Shown: one piece after another, positions 10,901-22,551 of the stretch
How positions within the stretch are numbered: position 1 is the first letter of the stretch
How the letters are laid out: each line of letters opens with the position of its first letter
NCBI GenBank assembly: GCA_006176705.1
Contig: QRFJ01000503.1
Location: forward strand, 387,089 to 451,088
DNA length: 64,000 bases
DNA from: Cocos nucifera
Taxonomy: Eukaryota; Streptophyta; Magnoliopsida; Arecales; Arecaceae
Direction of reading: 5' to 3'
Program-made: the position numbers and the translations under genes
Notes under the pieces: model-generated
Told to the model about the DNA's origin: nothing
Database searches by the model: none
The model's input: the letters and a program-made list of their open reading frames with translations, nothing else

Positions 10901-13900
10901 CCTTGCATATAGGAAACAAGGATTAATGTGGCAGCCACAAAATGGCACAGTGTGATGCTATACATTGCCGTGCGGTGTTGTATTGATCACATGCCCAACC
11001 ATGTGAGTGAGTTCTTTGCAGCAAAATTTATCATGTTTCATTTTGTACTGATCTGTGCCAGTGTCTCTATTTGTATACAGAAGAATATGTCAATATGTAT
11101 CAGCACATATTGGTATGCATGATATGGGGTAACGTATGCTCGTAGCAGACCTGTCTCTTAAGTGGACTAGCAGAAGGGAATACTTGACAAAGTATTGAGC
11201 ACAACTAACAGTCATTGGCGTCCCATCTAAAACAGTAGGTTGGGATCATATTATTCCTTGGGGAATATGAGCATGTGAGTCATCATGTAGATGTAGAGAA
11301 ACCAATGCTAGAGGGGAAACTGATATGAGCAACATTTAAGTCAGTGTGCTGTTTTGGCTACATTTAAATTTTGACCCACCATGAAAGCAATTATCTTAGG
11401 TGGATACCTGTAAATAAAAATAGTTAAGTGAATGAATTCCTATGTGGGTTTATTATTCAGGAACTCATAAATGAATATGGTTTGTAAGGTACACATTCAA
11501 GTGCTTATGCTGGTGATATTAAATATATGCAAATGTGCCTCCTCACGAGTGTTAGAATATTTGACTCAAATTGCATAGAATGCTTTTGGCATTGCTTATG
11601 AGAAGTCCTTTTACAACTTTTAAACAAGAAGGTTGTTTTCATAAGAGAAAACAGAGTTTGAAATTGTTCGTTGGGAAAGTGCTTCTCAAATAAGTGTGAG
11701 CCAACAAGTGTCTTGTGTAAGTGTGCTTGCTGATTGTCTAGTGTATGTAAGCCATCCCACAACGAACAATATTCTTTCTTCTCTCTGTTGTATTTGATAA
11801 ACTGATTGGCTGCATAGACCTAAGTCCCACTTGATTTAATCTACAGGCAGAATAAGTCCTGAATATTAACGTTAAATCACAACCAAATTGCATTATGTCT
11901 GGTAAAATGTAGTGGAACTCCTTTGAAACAACTAGACTTGATTCAGCATTGCTTCAAAGTGTGGGTTGGACTTGAACCTAACTGAAGACACAAAATCTAA
12001 TTCAGATTCTGAACCTGGATTCTCTTGAGGTTTTCTTTGGACCTCGACCAGATCAAACCCATTGTACCAGTATTTTTGCTTATGTCTTGCAAAATGTAAT
12101 TCCATCATCTCATGATTACCAAACTTCGTATTTATGAAGAAGTGCTTCTTACTCGTGAATTCTATGAATCATTCATGAAAATGGTTTCTGAAAATGCTGA
12201 ATGAATGCCAAATACACTCTCTGTTTCCAGTTGTCATAAGCTGTCTGCGTCAACTTTTTCGAGCATTTAACCTATACTATTTAAAGATGTACAGTTTGAA
12301 GATTGGTAAGCTGGATAAGGAATAAATATTGGAGTACCACTCTAATCAAAAGGAAAATGTGAGCACTGTAAGTTAAAAACAATTCATGCAATACATTTTG
12401 CTAGTTCTATTTCACTTTCTCAAGTGATTAGATAGATATGGTTGTGATAAAATAAAACAGTTACATCTTGGTGGAAAATTGGAGGTGAAGTTGATGCAAT
12501 TGGGTATTTACAGATTTATATGGCTTTTTTTCCTCCAATCATTTAGGCCTTTATTCTCCTTTTCTTCTTGCAGTTTTCCTATCGATTTTTAGTGTCAATT
12601 TTCCATGTTTCTTCGGTCCCAATATGAGTATCATCACATGAAGATCTTATTTTGTGCTATTGTTGGATTTAAAAGTTATAAACTAACTGGCATTGTTATT
12701 TGGAAAGATTTTGATATTCTTTGTATGAGATCCTATGGAATTTCGAATTTAACATGTTTGGAAAGTATTTAGTCATCCATTTTAAGGAAAGTGAACAGTT
12801 TTTTTCTGATCGAATCTTATGTTGATTAGGAATCTTGTTCCGTGTCAATTTTTTTTATTTAAGGTCTTCTATTTACCATAGCTATGAAAAGAAAACTTCT
12901 TTTTTTTTTTTTTTTTTGAAGAATATTGTCGATGGCTGCTAAAATATCTGTAAGTACAGGTCCATGGGGATTGGGAAGCGAAAATTTGTGTATTATGGAT
13001 TTTATTGAATGAAGTGACTCCATTGTGGAGATTTTGTTTTCAATTGTTGTCTATCTTCTCTATATGCTACTGCTTAATTCCAACTCTTCTTCTCCTTTCC
13101 CTTTAATCTCTTCTTTGGTGTTTTAGTTATCAAAAAAGAAGAATATTAAGTTCTAACTGTGTCTGAAATTTAGATATGTTTCATGATCCTAGCACTTAAG
13201 GGGCTTCATTAGAGTTCTGGTATTGTGTTTGCTGCCTTAAAGACTTTAAAGTTGAGTTCTACAAGATCCAGGTTTGCATCTAGTACCAGTCAATTGGGAA
13301 ATGTTCATCATCCTCAAAAATGGCTGCAATATGATCTTTAAGGTTGAGAATCTAGGGTACAGAGGATTATTGGTTTTGGAAAGGAACACTTCAGTGTCCT
13401 CAGTACTTTGATCGAGGCTGGAAAAACATTTGAGATGGTTATAGATGTAGAGATAAGTGTGTAATGCAGATTGAAGGAAACCCTTGGAGGAGTTGGTCTT
13501 AGATTCTGGTTTAATGGTAGAAATAACCAAACCATCCTGAATCAAATGAACCATGAACAGGAGGAATGCCAAAGTCTGGTCCATTAAGGCTATAAGCATT
13601 TTAGATGATTTATGCCTCTTGGTTGCCTTATTAATTTTATCATTGCACTTTGTTTCTTTAAAATCCCATTCAACCAGAAAGCCTGCTATTATTGTTTAAG
13701 ATTCTTAAATAGCCACTCAAATCACTTTATTTTTTATCATCCTATCTATGCCTGTTTTTCCACTCTTCTTAGGATGAGGTTCATCTTGGAGGGCTGCTCC
13801 CTCATTGCTATTTAGCCAATTGTTTGGGCTTTCCTACTTTTCTAGTGATATTCTTGGTTTTGTGGCAAAATATTCTTTTTCCTGGAGTTGCCTTATTCAT

Positions 13901-15459
13901 GGATGATTTACAGCACTTGGATATAGCAGTTACTGTTGATGTGCATATACATATATATATGAATGAATGATCTGCACATGTGACTATTCAGGTCCCTTTT
14001 TTGAATGCCTTCATCACGATTTATTCAACATGCCCACATTCATTCATTAGTCTTGACTTATAGCATTATTTCTCACAGACATGCTTCTATTTTTTGGTTG
14101 GTTAATCTTATGGGTCTTTGAATTATTAACTGTGACCTCGATTTGATTGGGTTAGATTTGTTGTTTACTATACGTGACAAGGCAACATGCTTATCAGTCG
14201 GAATATAGGTATTTGGTCTATTACCTGGTTCACGATACATGTATATACAGTTAGCAAATCTGCACATACTGCTCAAATTGGAATCGACAGCTGCAGTTGT
14301 TCACCTTTTAGCTGTTGCATGACAGATATCAATCTGCCAGCTTTTTCTTTTTCAATAGCTGAAATACTTCTCACCCTTGGATGCATGCCTCTTATTCTTT
14401 TAAAGTTTTCCAATACCATGTTTTCATGACCATCAGCCTTTTCTCCATTGCTCTCTGAGTTATTTTTTTTTAATTGGCAATATTTGTCTTCTATGTTTGC
14501 CAAGATTCTTTATCTTCTACTCTTTTTTTAATTGTTAACCAACTTGTTTGTTTGTTTGTCTATTAAGCGGCATCAATGATGTATTCCTCCTTTAGTTATC
14601 CTTGCACTTTGATTGTCAGTGAAGAAATTTATAGGGGAAATTGCTAACTGAGATGCTTTTACTTTTATGCTTGTTTTGCTTTCTTTTGCTTAGTAATGTA
14701 TCTGGATCAATTATGTGATTTAATCTGTATTATCTTTCTATAATTCCTCTGAAGAAATAGAAGATGTCACTGATCCACCGAGATCTGGCAAACCTTTATA
14801 GCCTACCTTTAAACGTTTGGTAGGATTTTTTAAATTTTCTTTTTGCTGGTCATGTGTCCTTGGATCAATGATGTGACCAGTTTCTGCAACTCCTTTAAAG
14901 GAATTGAAGATGACACAAAGATGCTGAAATCTGAGGAATTATCTTTCTGTGAGAATGCTTAAACTTTCCTTTCTGTAACTAGTTCAAATGTATTGTGGGT
15001 GAAACTGATCCTAAGGTCTGGTAAGCATTTCTCTTGGGCCCGTTGAATCTTGATGCTATCTTTGAGAATTTTTTTGTTGATTTTGGTTATGTTTATTGTG
15101 TTTTAATTTATGTAGACTCAGGCATGCATCTTGTTCTAATTTTAAATGCCCCTCCCTCCCAAGAATTTTGATCTAGTTTAAATTTACTCTTGATGTGTCT
15201 AATATTTCTTTTAAATGGCTTGGTGGGTATATACTTGTACATGCCGCTGCCTGTCCGATACTCAATGATCTTTTCTACCTTCCTCTTGCAGTCTTCTATC
15301 TTGATGGAAATCTTAATTCTTGGTGTTGGTATAAAATCTTTGTTGTCAAGCTGATGGTTGACAAATTTTAGGGATAACTCTAGTCAGTAGGGATTTTTTT
15401 CTTTAATTTTAAAACAAAACATTGCTTCAATCGCTGTCACAATAACAACAACAAAAAAA
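7977..15459 (+). other. Long T-rich noncoding stretch, intron-like
   Basis: More than 7 kb of AT-rich DNA with poly-T runs (9,789-9,814; 10,258-10,279; 12,899-12,917), numerous 'ttgcag'-like acceptors and only short, unrelated ORFs. The base composition (T-rich on the plus strand) suits transcribed intron on the plus strand, downstream of the donor at 7,977. I see no exon that I can name. A minus-strand ORF at 13,246-13,599 (117 codons) has no recognisable domain and is probably chance. Confidence 0.35.
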
Positions 15460-16563
15460 GGGTAAACTTCATAAAAAAAACCCCTGAACTTTATGCCCAA
15501 TTTTATCTTGAACCCTGAATTTTAATTTCTCATAATTCGACTGAACCAAGCATGTGCCTTGCACGTGCCCTTCCACCATCACAAAAGCTCTTCACCTCTA
15601 GCCATTTTATTGTTCTAATTATTAAATGAACTACTGCAAACTTTTTGGAGTCACATGTGAAAGATATTGAGAGTGGAAGTGAACCACTCTGCATCTATTT
15701 TCATGGGGTTCAATGAGATGTTAGCTGTTGTGCCACATATGGCTCGCTTTCATCTTTCTATGAGAAAGCATTGGCTTAGCAGCGACCGCTTCCAATGAAA
15801 AGGCAAACGCTTGCCCACCAAAAAAGTCCTTTGAGCAATTTAAGCGTTTGCAAAGAAGAGGACCTTTCTCCATTGACAGCTATATGCTTCTTTGTGTTCT
15901 CACAGCATAGACCAAGTCATCATCCCGAGTGGAAAGAACACAGCTCCACACATTTGTCACAACTAGCAACTCTAAGCCCATTGTACATTTACAAACAGCT
16001 CTCATCATCATGTAGTCAAAGATGGGGAGTATAAATAATTCACACCGATATTCAATGAAGTGTCCTGCAGGACTATGGTTTATTGGACTGCCTTGATTTT
16101 TGGCATATGTAAACAATAGTAGTCCAGGCAAAACTCTCAAGCTCTTAGGCAAATGCAGTTGGTCAGTGAACAACATTTTTCTTAGGAGAGCATGCAGAGG
16201 GATTACAATCTAAATCCGCATCTTGCTCATTACAAGTGCATGGTTGATTTATTTTGCCGTGTTGGGCTTCTGCAAGATGCTTATGCCTTCATCAAAGTAA
16301 TGCCAATGCGGTAATATGGTGTGCTATGCTTGCTGCATATAATCTTTGCGGCAATGACAGTCTCGGAGCTCTCATTGGGCTGTACAAGGAAAATGAAAGG
16401 CCACATGCAAGGTATGTGCTTTTTTTTATTAACTATTTAATGCCTAAGAAGGGTCACATTGTAAATGGGTTACAAGTTCAAGAGTTGAATTATGAGAAAT
16501 TGAAGGTCGTGGTTTAAGTTAAATTAGAGTATAAATTTTAGGATTTTTTTATGAAGTTTAGCT
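15460..16563. mobile_element. Pack-MULE carrying a PPR gene fragment
   Basis: The left end starts GGGTAAACTTCATAAAAA. The right end, read inverse, starts AGCTAAACTTCATAAAAA. TIR similarity extends about 100 bp: both arms keep 'aatttctcataattc' at the same depth (near 15,522-15,536 on the left; inverse near 16,485-16,499 on the right). The flanks are A-rich (acaaaaaaa and aaaaaataa), so the 9-bp TSD is only approximate. Between the TIRs lies a decayed PPR-protein fragment, not transposase. A MULE with captured host coding DNA is by definition a Pack-MULE. The capture is inferred from the gene fragment lying wholly inside the TIRs; a donor gene would settle it. Confidence 0.65.
15780..16420 (+). 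pseudogene. PLS-class PPR protein pseudogene (C-terminal fragment)
   Basis: Plus-strand frames match the C-terminal part of plant PLS-class pentatricopeptide-repeat proteins, which bind organellar RNA. In order: a PPR segment from 15,833 (reads EQFKRLQRRGPFSIDSYMLL), an 'LQTALIIM*SKMGSI' repeat near 15,990, 'TMVYWTALIFGICKQ' near 16,065, 'HYKCMVDLFCRVGLLQDAY' near 16,230, and an E-motif-like 'VIWCAMLAAYNLCGNDSLGA' near 16,315. At least three in-frame stops (one after VLTA, one after IIM, one before ESMQRDY) and at least two frame changes (near 16,050 and 16,310) break it. There is no start codon and no complete E/DYW tail. It ends just inside the right TIR, consistent with capture by the MULE. 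Family assignment is strong from motif order; the donor gene is unknown. Confidence 0.8.
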
Positions 16564-17555
16564 AAAAAATAAAAAAAGCTACCAGTGGGAGAAACAAACG
16601 TAGTTAGAGATATCTGCAAAGAGGTTTGCTCGTGGAAAAGTTTGTATATATCTTTCTCTTGAATAAGCATACCTTTGACATAGGAATATAAGTAACTGAA
16701 TAAGAAAATTAAGGTTTAATTTGTGTTTTTGTATTCATTGTCTAGGAGTCTCAATATACATGACCTTGTTAGCATATGTATGGAGTCGTGAGGACTGCTT
16801 GGGCAGGTTCGACGAAAGAAATGAAGGAATCCTTAGACTTGGTGTAACATGGTTATGGTTGTTGGATGATCTATTGTGGGTACCTGCTTTTGAAAAAAAA
16901 ATAATTATTTTACGTTAAAGATAAAACTGCATTTTTCAACACATATGGAACAGACGGATTTTAGATGTGGTTCATTGGGTTCCAATGGGCAAGCTGTGTA
17001 ACCCATGATGTAGGTATATTTGTCTGCCAGAGGTGTAGTAATTCAGCTGTAGTTTTTTTTTCTTGATAAAAAATTCAGCACTAGTTTGTTGCCATTTAAC
17101 ATCAGGTTGGCATCTGGTTGCATAAAGCTGATCAATCCTTTGTCATGGCTTCTCACTACTAAACCATCTCAACTTTTATTTGCATGGAATTGGCTTATAA
17201 TTGTGCACGTTCTGGCTTGCCTGTTGCCCCCACCACACCTCCCCTCGCAACCCCCCCCACCCCCACTGCAACCGCAATAAATAAATAAATAAATAAAAAG
17301 CCAACTTGTACTGCTTAGTTTTGCTCAAATGATATCACTATATTACGACCTAAGCTAATGCAATAATATTCATCCAAAACTGATGTGTTTAGTTAGGTTT
17401 GATTGGCGTTGCTTGAAGGAATTGCTGGCACTTTTAGTGTTGAAAACTTAAAATGGTCAGATTTTATAATAACATAAGAATAAATATCTGCATGGATTTT
17501 GTCAGATTTGACATAAGACTGATTATTTCTTGCTAAAATCATTTATGACAAGCTA
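16564..17555. other. Intergenic or intronic stretch, nothing recognised
   Basis: No supported gene. It contains a C-rich patch (17,226-17,265) and a short AATA run (17,277-17,297). Confidence 0.4.
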
Positions 17556-17997
17556 TATAATATTAGTAAAATAAAAAACACATGATTTAAGGTGAAATGT
17601 GGTGTTGATAAGTTGGATCTTAAACATAATCTTAAGATGTCATGTAAGCATGACTTAAAAGATGAATTATGTGATTAGTTGAATTTTGTGATGTATGGTT
17701 ACAGTATTGTGCTAAGTGTAAAGTCAAAGTACATAAAAGTAATGTATTACATTAATTGATTATTTATGATTTTTTCATGTTTGTTAATATTTGCATTCAA
17801 AACAACAAAGCCTGTTAAATTGCTCAAATTTTTCCTATCTCAAAACATTGTGGCCAATAACTTATCAAAACAAAAAAGCCAAATGCACCACCATTTACTA
17901 CTTTCATTTTCACTCTACGTGGTATTAAATTTAGAAAAGAAAAACCTTTCTCTTTCTCTGCTAGGAACAGAAGAATTCGATCGATCAAAAAAAATAA
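17556..17997. repeat. Tandem duplication, copy 1, left part
   Basis: This segment matches 23,890-24,343 at most positions (shared blocks: 'aaacataatcttaagatg', 'gtacataaaagtaat', 'gcattgtgctaagtgtaa'-like). It is interrupted at 17,997 by MULE C and resumes at 23,713. No coding sequence. Confidence 0.8.
17989..17997. repeat. 9-bp target-site duplication of MULE C, left copy
   Basis: AAAAAATAA precedes GGATAAATT and recurs at 23,713-23,721 after the right TIR. The uninterrupted paralogous site at 24,335-24,343 has it only once. Confidence 0.85.
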
Positions 17998-18199
17998 GGA
18001 TAAATTATAAAAGCCTCCTTAAGATTAGATCGAAATTATAATTACATCCAGTGGTAATTAAAATATATATTTGTACTTCTCATATTTTAGCCAACTTTAC
18101 GATCTAACCTACATCGTTAGGCAGTCTGTTTATATTAATTTGGATCTAATTATCGCATTATAATAATTTTTTAAAATGACCAAAATAGCCTCAAATAAT

Positions 18200-18511
18200 T
18201 GATAAGAAAAGGTAGCCATGGGTGCTTGCAATCCTGATAGTATAATGGAGGTGGGGCCCATTGTTGACTATGACCTTGGCCAACATCTCCCTCGTCTATG
18301 CTATCTATACCGTCAACCTCTTTCCTTGCTCATTGCGGAGTTCTCTGCTCCATCACCACTTCCACCATCGCGGAGTTCTCTGCTCCACCACCACCTCCAC
18401 CATCATCGATCCAGTTCATCTTTTCTGCTTTTATCTTTTCGTCCACATTCCCCCTCTATCACCAATGTCACCCCCACCAAGATAGTCACCCACGCCATGG
18501 CAGCCATAGTT
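18200..18511 (+). other. MULE C payload, left part (GC-rich, unidentified)
   Basis: CT/CA-rich DNA unlike its AT-rich surroundings, with a 17-bp repeat (gcggagttctctgctcc at 18,335 and 18,370) in two 35-bp units. Frames are proline/histidine/serine-rich and overlap in several phases, which is typical of captured GC-rich 5' exon DNA but not proof. I do not recognise a protein. Confidence 0.4.
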
Positions 18512-18516
18512 CTTCA
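18512..18516. repeat. 5-bp target-site duplication of the chromovirus, left copy
   Basis: CTTCA, directly before the TGATG start of the 5' LTR; repeated at 22,547-22,551. Confidence 0.75.
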
Positions 18517-18821
18517 TGATGGGAATCAGAATTTTATGCACAGGAGAAAGCGTCAGAAATCGTAATTTAATTTTATGAGTTTATTTAAAATTTTTTTATT
18601 TTATTTTTTATTTTTTTAGAATTTTTGGTTTTGTTAAAATTCAGTAAAAAATTTTTTATTGAGTTTCAAGTCACTTATTAGGTTTTTCTTGGTTTCTTTT
18701 TTTAAAGATTTTATTTGTATGAAGAAAAATGAACCTGATTGAATAATTGAATAAATTAAATTTAAAAATTTATTTTTTTTATTTTTTATTTTTTTTAAAA
18801 TTTTATATTAATTTGACATCA
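18517..18821 (+). repeat. Chromovirus 5' LTR
   Basis: Starts TGATGGGAATCAG and aligns with 22,215-22,546 (shared 'aggagaaagcg', 'taatttaattttat', 'gtttcaagtc', 'aacctga' followed by a 'gaataatt' block). Very T-rich toward its 3' end. The end at 18,821 is set by comparison with the 3' LTR; the primer motif suggests it could lie up to 8 bp earlier. Confidence 0.7.
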
Positions 18822-20240
18822 GAGCGAAAGTTCCTCCGATTTTCTTCTCGTACCATGGTTTCTATTGTTGCAGTGCCCCATTCGTTGCTTTCTCTTTTTT
18901 CCGTCGCCTTCCACCCAGTCCCTCCTCCCGACCAATAACAAAAAAAAGGGTAGAGAATAAGGGTTTTATTCGGCAACGCCCCCTCGCTAAGATGCCGACG
19001 CTCGCGCCCTAGCCCCTTGCCATCTCCTCCCTTCCCAGTGCTGAGCCCGAACCGCCAGACACTCGTTCCCTCCACCGCTGACAGCTATCGCCTCTGTCGA
19101 CTACCGACGCTGCATCGTCGCCTTCCTGCAGTCGCCGCGATCGGCCACAGAGCTCTCGAACCTGATGAATTGGGTAAGAGCAGAGGCCTCACCGCCGATC
19201 GATTGTCGTCGCCGCATCCATCGTCTTATCCCTCTCCATCTCGATCGAAGATCCCTGGGATCTTTGATTCCCGACTGCGAGAACGAGCAGAGCAGCACCC
19301 CATCCCGTTCGCCTCCCACCATCACCACCATCGTCGTCGGCGTTCACCTCTAATCTCCTTCCGCTCGTCGACGACACCAACTCCACCTCCAACCGCTGAT
19401 GTTACCTCGATTCTCCGCTGCCCTCTCTGGTCTTTTTTTCTTTCTTCGGTATCACAGATCGGTTGAATTCCCAACGCCATCAACCCTGTCCCTTTCCGCC
19501 TTCGCCATCAACGTCACCGACCGCCGCCGACACTGCCTCGCATCTCGCCGCCTCCTTCCTCTCCGGCGTCATCGGCGTTACCCCTCCCGATCTCCCGCAG
19601 GAGCTGCAATCGAGAGAGAGGCTTTGTCCTCCCCTTCGTCTTCTCATCGCCTCGACTGGTTGGAGTTCCACCGTCTGTTTTCCGCTAGCACCGCTTATTG
19701 GAGCCCCTGCGACCATCAGAGGAAATAAAGGAAGAAAAGAGGGCTTTTCCCTCTAAAAACATCGCCGTTTATAGATCGCCTGTGAATCGCGATCTATAGA
19801 CCATCGGTCCACAGACCGGTTTATAGATCCGGTCCACAGATCCGGAAAAAAAACGTGGGAGGTCTCCTTGTCTCCAACCTATATCACAAGGTGGTATTGA
19901 ATTTTTGTTTGGTGAAAGGTACAATCCCTTCAATAGATTTTAAATTTTTTTAAAAATTTTTAGATAATTTATATTGCTTAGGTTCTTATTTTATTCTTTA
20001 TCATATTTTTTTTACATATTTGCTATTTCTTGCATCAAATATCCACATAATTTATCCTTATCAGAAATATAGACAATAAGTTGAATCCTACAATTTTATT
20101 GTGGACATCATAGCTAAAAATTTTCAGTATATATAATATTTAATTAATATTAAATTTTTTTTTGCTATCATGCTGTTAGTAACCTAAAAAACAAACTTGA
20201 ATCTATCAAAAATACTCAAACAACTTGCTAAGGAACTTTA
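18822..20240 (+). other. Chromovirus leader, GC-rich then AT-rich, no identified protein
   Basis: 18,950-19,760 is strongly GC-rich (repeated cgccg, ctcgtcg), with open frames in several phases on both strands rich in R, P, S and H. This is composition, not a recognisable protein. Near 19,770-19,850 three short related segments repeat ('tatagatc', 'ggtccacagatccgg'). After 19,880 the DNA turns AT-rich. It may be the element's own leader or foreign DNA picked up in the element. Confidence 0.4.
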
Positions 20241-22227
20241 AATTAAATTTGCCGGTCATTAGGCCGACTTCATACTGAAATTAGGAAGTTTCATGCTAAT
20301 CAAATAAATAGCTGTATAAACATAACAAATCTCATAAATCAGTAGATAGAATGCCAATTATACCTAAGAGTCAAGAATACGTAAACAATTTCTAGAAGAT
20401 GATTTTTTTAGTAATCAATCTATTCATCGATCTCTTTCACGAACTTTAAAACCTACTGGTAGCTAGAGTCATGTTATACATATTAGTCAGTTTTTTCAGA
20501 TATCTCCGATCTACATAATTGTCTCTCCGATTATCCACCATTCCACGAATAATTTTGAGGGTTCTTATTATCATAAGAGAGATGAGTATGATAAAGAAGA
20601 CTTTAATCCTTTAGAATCTTCTAATTTAGAAGAAGAGAATGATAAATAATATAAAGAATCAGGAGGGTGTGTTAATGTTATGTGCTGTATAGTCACCATT
20701 TCTGCAAACTCTGAGGCTTGGAAACGTACTAGTATTTTTCACACATGCTTAATGTGAGAATAATGTCTGTAAACTTGTTATTGATAGTGGAAGCTCTATA
20801 AATGTTGTATCTAAATCTGCCAAAGGGGATAAGAACTCTCTTTAATCTCTTGAACAGAAAAATTATTACATTTTAACTCATAAAGAATTTGAAAAAGAAA
20901 ATGAAAAATCTGGGATAATGTTAGCTATTCTTCTCAGGAATGAGATTCAACTAACCTCAGACTTTCTAGATAATCCACTTCTGAAATTGAGCAATTAAAA
21001 GAAGAATTTAAAGATGTAATCCTAGAAGACATGCTTGATGGCCTATCTCTCATGTGTGACATCTAACATGCCATTGAATTAGTTCCAGGGGCACAGTTAT
21101 CTAATCTTTCATATTATAGTTTGAATTCTAAGGAGCGTGAAGAAATGAGAAAACAAATAGTAAAGAAGATCATAATTCTAGTTGTTAATTGATTCTTCAA
21201 AATAGCACATTTCATTCCTTCTCAAAAGAATTCTGATGCTTCTTTTATAGCAATGTTGTTTTTTAAAGAAGTTGTTCGACTTCATGATTTGCCTTTTTCT
21301 ATAATATCTGATCATAATATCAAAATTATGAGTTATTTCTGAAAAATTCTTTGAAAACTATTTAGGATAAATTTAATTTTTTCTTCATCTTTTTATCCAC
21401 AGATTAATGGTCAAACAGAGGTTGTAAATAGTAATCTTGGTAATTTACTTAAGTGTCTAGTGTGGGATTTGTCATTGCTTACAGTGAAAATTGCCTATAA
21501 TAATTCAGTAAATAGGTTTATTGATAAAAGTCTTCTCGAAATTATTTATGGCTTCAATCCTCATCAACCTATTGAACTTGTTTCCTTACCTATAAATAAC
21601 CGTACTTCTGAGTCTACCACTTTTTTTACCAAACACAATAGACAAATGATTGCTATGTGTACTGAAAAATATAAACTCGTTGATAATGCTTACTGTAGAA
21701 TAATGGAGTTTAACGTGGGTGACTATGTGAAGGTTCGTATTTGTCATAAATATTATTTTCGAAATTCATTCAAAAAGTTACATGCTCGAGCCACTGGTCT
21801 ATTTCGTATTTTTTGTAAACTTGGGTCTAATGCATATTTTTTAGAATTATCTTTTGATTTAAAATTTAATCTAATTTTTAATATTAAGGACTTGCTATCT
21901 TATCGAGGCACATTCAAGCCTCCTACTATGTATGCGGATGATAGCATGGATCACACTTCATCTCCTCCAGTGCCAATTCTAGTTCTTTCATCACTTCCAT
22001 CATCTTCATTAGATCAAATTGAACGTATTATCATAGATAAAATTATTTCTACTGCTGATGGAGGATTTCGTCGATTCTTGATCAAATGGCACGACCGTCC
22101 AAACTCAGATGCTACTTGGATCCTTGAAGAAGATCTACGATGCGTTGATCCAGAGGTTTTAGAAGCTTATATCAATTTTTCGCCAGAGTCGAGTTCTTTC
22201 CAGTCAGGAGAGAATGATGTGAATTAG
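20240..22227 (+). pseudogene. Chromovirus gag-pol remnant (PR, RT start, INT, chromodomain)
   Basis: Domains in order: a protease-like segment near 20,770 (VIDSGSSINVV, keeping the D-S-G triad); the N-terminal RT linker at 20,985-21,180 (LKEEFKDV...HAIELVPGA); then, without the RT fingers, palm or RNase H, an integrase core from 21,195 (FFKIAHFIPSQKNSDAS...LPFSIISDH...SSFYPQINGQTEVVNSNLG) with two stops near 21,340-21,355; then integrase C-terminus and a chromodomain at about 22,015-22,175 (FRRFLIKWHDRPNSDATW). The chromodomain targets integration to particular chromatin. The frame is open from about 21,360 to the stop at 22,225, which lies inside the 3' LTR, as in several chromoviruses. Stops upstream and the RT deletion make it inactive. 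Confidence 0.8.
22206..22214 (+). other. Polypurine tract of the chromovirus
   Basis: AGGAGAGAA directly before the TGATG of the 3' LTR, the expected primer site for plus-strand DNA synthesis. It lies within the 3' end of the coding frame. Confidence 0.65.
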
Positions 22228-22546
22228 GGTTTATGCACATATTCAAGGAGAAAGCGCCATTGAGAAACTCTAATTTAATTTTATGGATTTATTTAGGATT
22301 TTTTTAATTTTATTTCTTATTTTTTAAGATTTTTAATTTTGTTAACTCAGTAAAAGAAGTTCTATTAGGTTTCAAGTCGCTTGTTAGAGTCCTATTAGGT
22401 TATTTTTTGTTCTTCTATTTAAAGGCTCCACTTGTGTGGAGAAAGACAAACCTGAATAATTAATTGAATAATTAAGTAAATTGAATTCTTGAGCTTATTT
22501 TCTTTTCAATTTTTTTTTTTTTTTCTTTTCTTTTGGTTTTGCATCA
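22215..22546 (+). repeat. Chromovirus 3' LTR
   Basis: 332 bp, starts TGATGTGAATTAG and ends TTTTGCATCA, followed by the TSD CTTCA. It contains the stop codon of the pol frame. Confidence 0.75.
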
Positions 22547-22551
22547 CTTCA
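22547..22551. repeat. 5-bp target-site duplication of the chromovirus, right copy
   Basis: CTTCA, identical to 18,512-18,516. Confidence 0.75.

Larger units (their letters stand above)
18517..22546 (+). mobile_element. Ty3/gypsy chromovirus, internally deleted
   Basis: Two similar ~0.3 kb LTRs (18,517-18,821 and 22,215-22,546) both begin TGATG and end ATCA, and the unit is bracketed by CTTCA TSDs. A tRNA-iMet-like primer motif (TGACATCAGAGC, 18,814-18,825) overlaps the 5' LTR end. A purine tract (AGGAGAGAA, 22,206-22,214) abuts the 3' LTR. The internal part holds remains of protease, the start of reverse transcriptase, the integrase core and a chromodomain. Most of RT and all of RNase H are missing. 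The ~4 kb unit is shorter than usual for chromoviruses (about 5-6 kb). It lies wholly within MULE C and is therefore younger than it. Confidence 0.8.

Noticed and set aside
13246..13599. 117-codon minus-strand ORF
   Set aside because: No recognisable domain, and an overlapping open frame on the same strand; the composition suggests chance in T-rich DNA.
17086..17280. Proline-rich 64-codon ORF
   Set aside because: Ends in a C-rich simple-sequence patch; no homology recognised.
19017..19756. Several overlapping ORFs of 60-149 codons
   Set aside because: Open in many phases on both strands because the DNA is GC/CT-rich; R/P/H/S-rich translations without domains.
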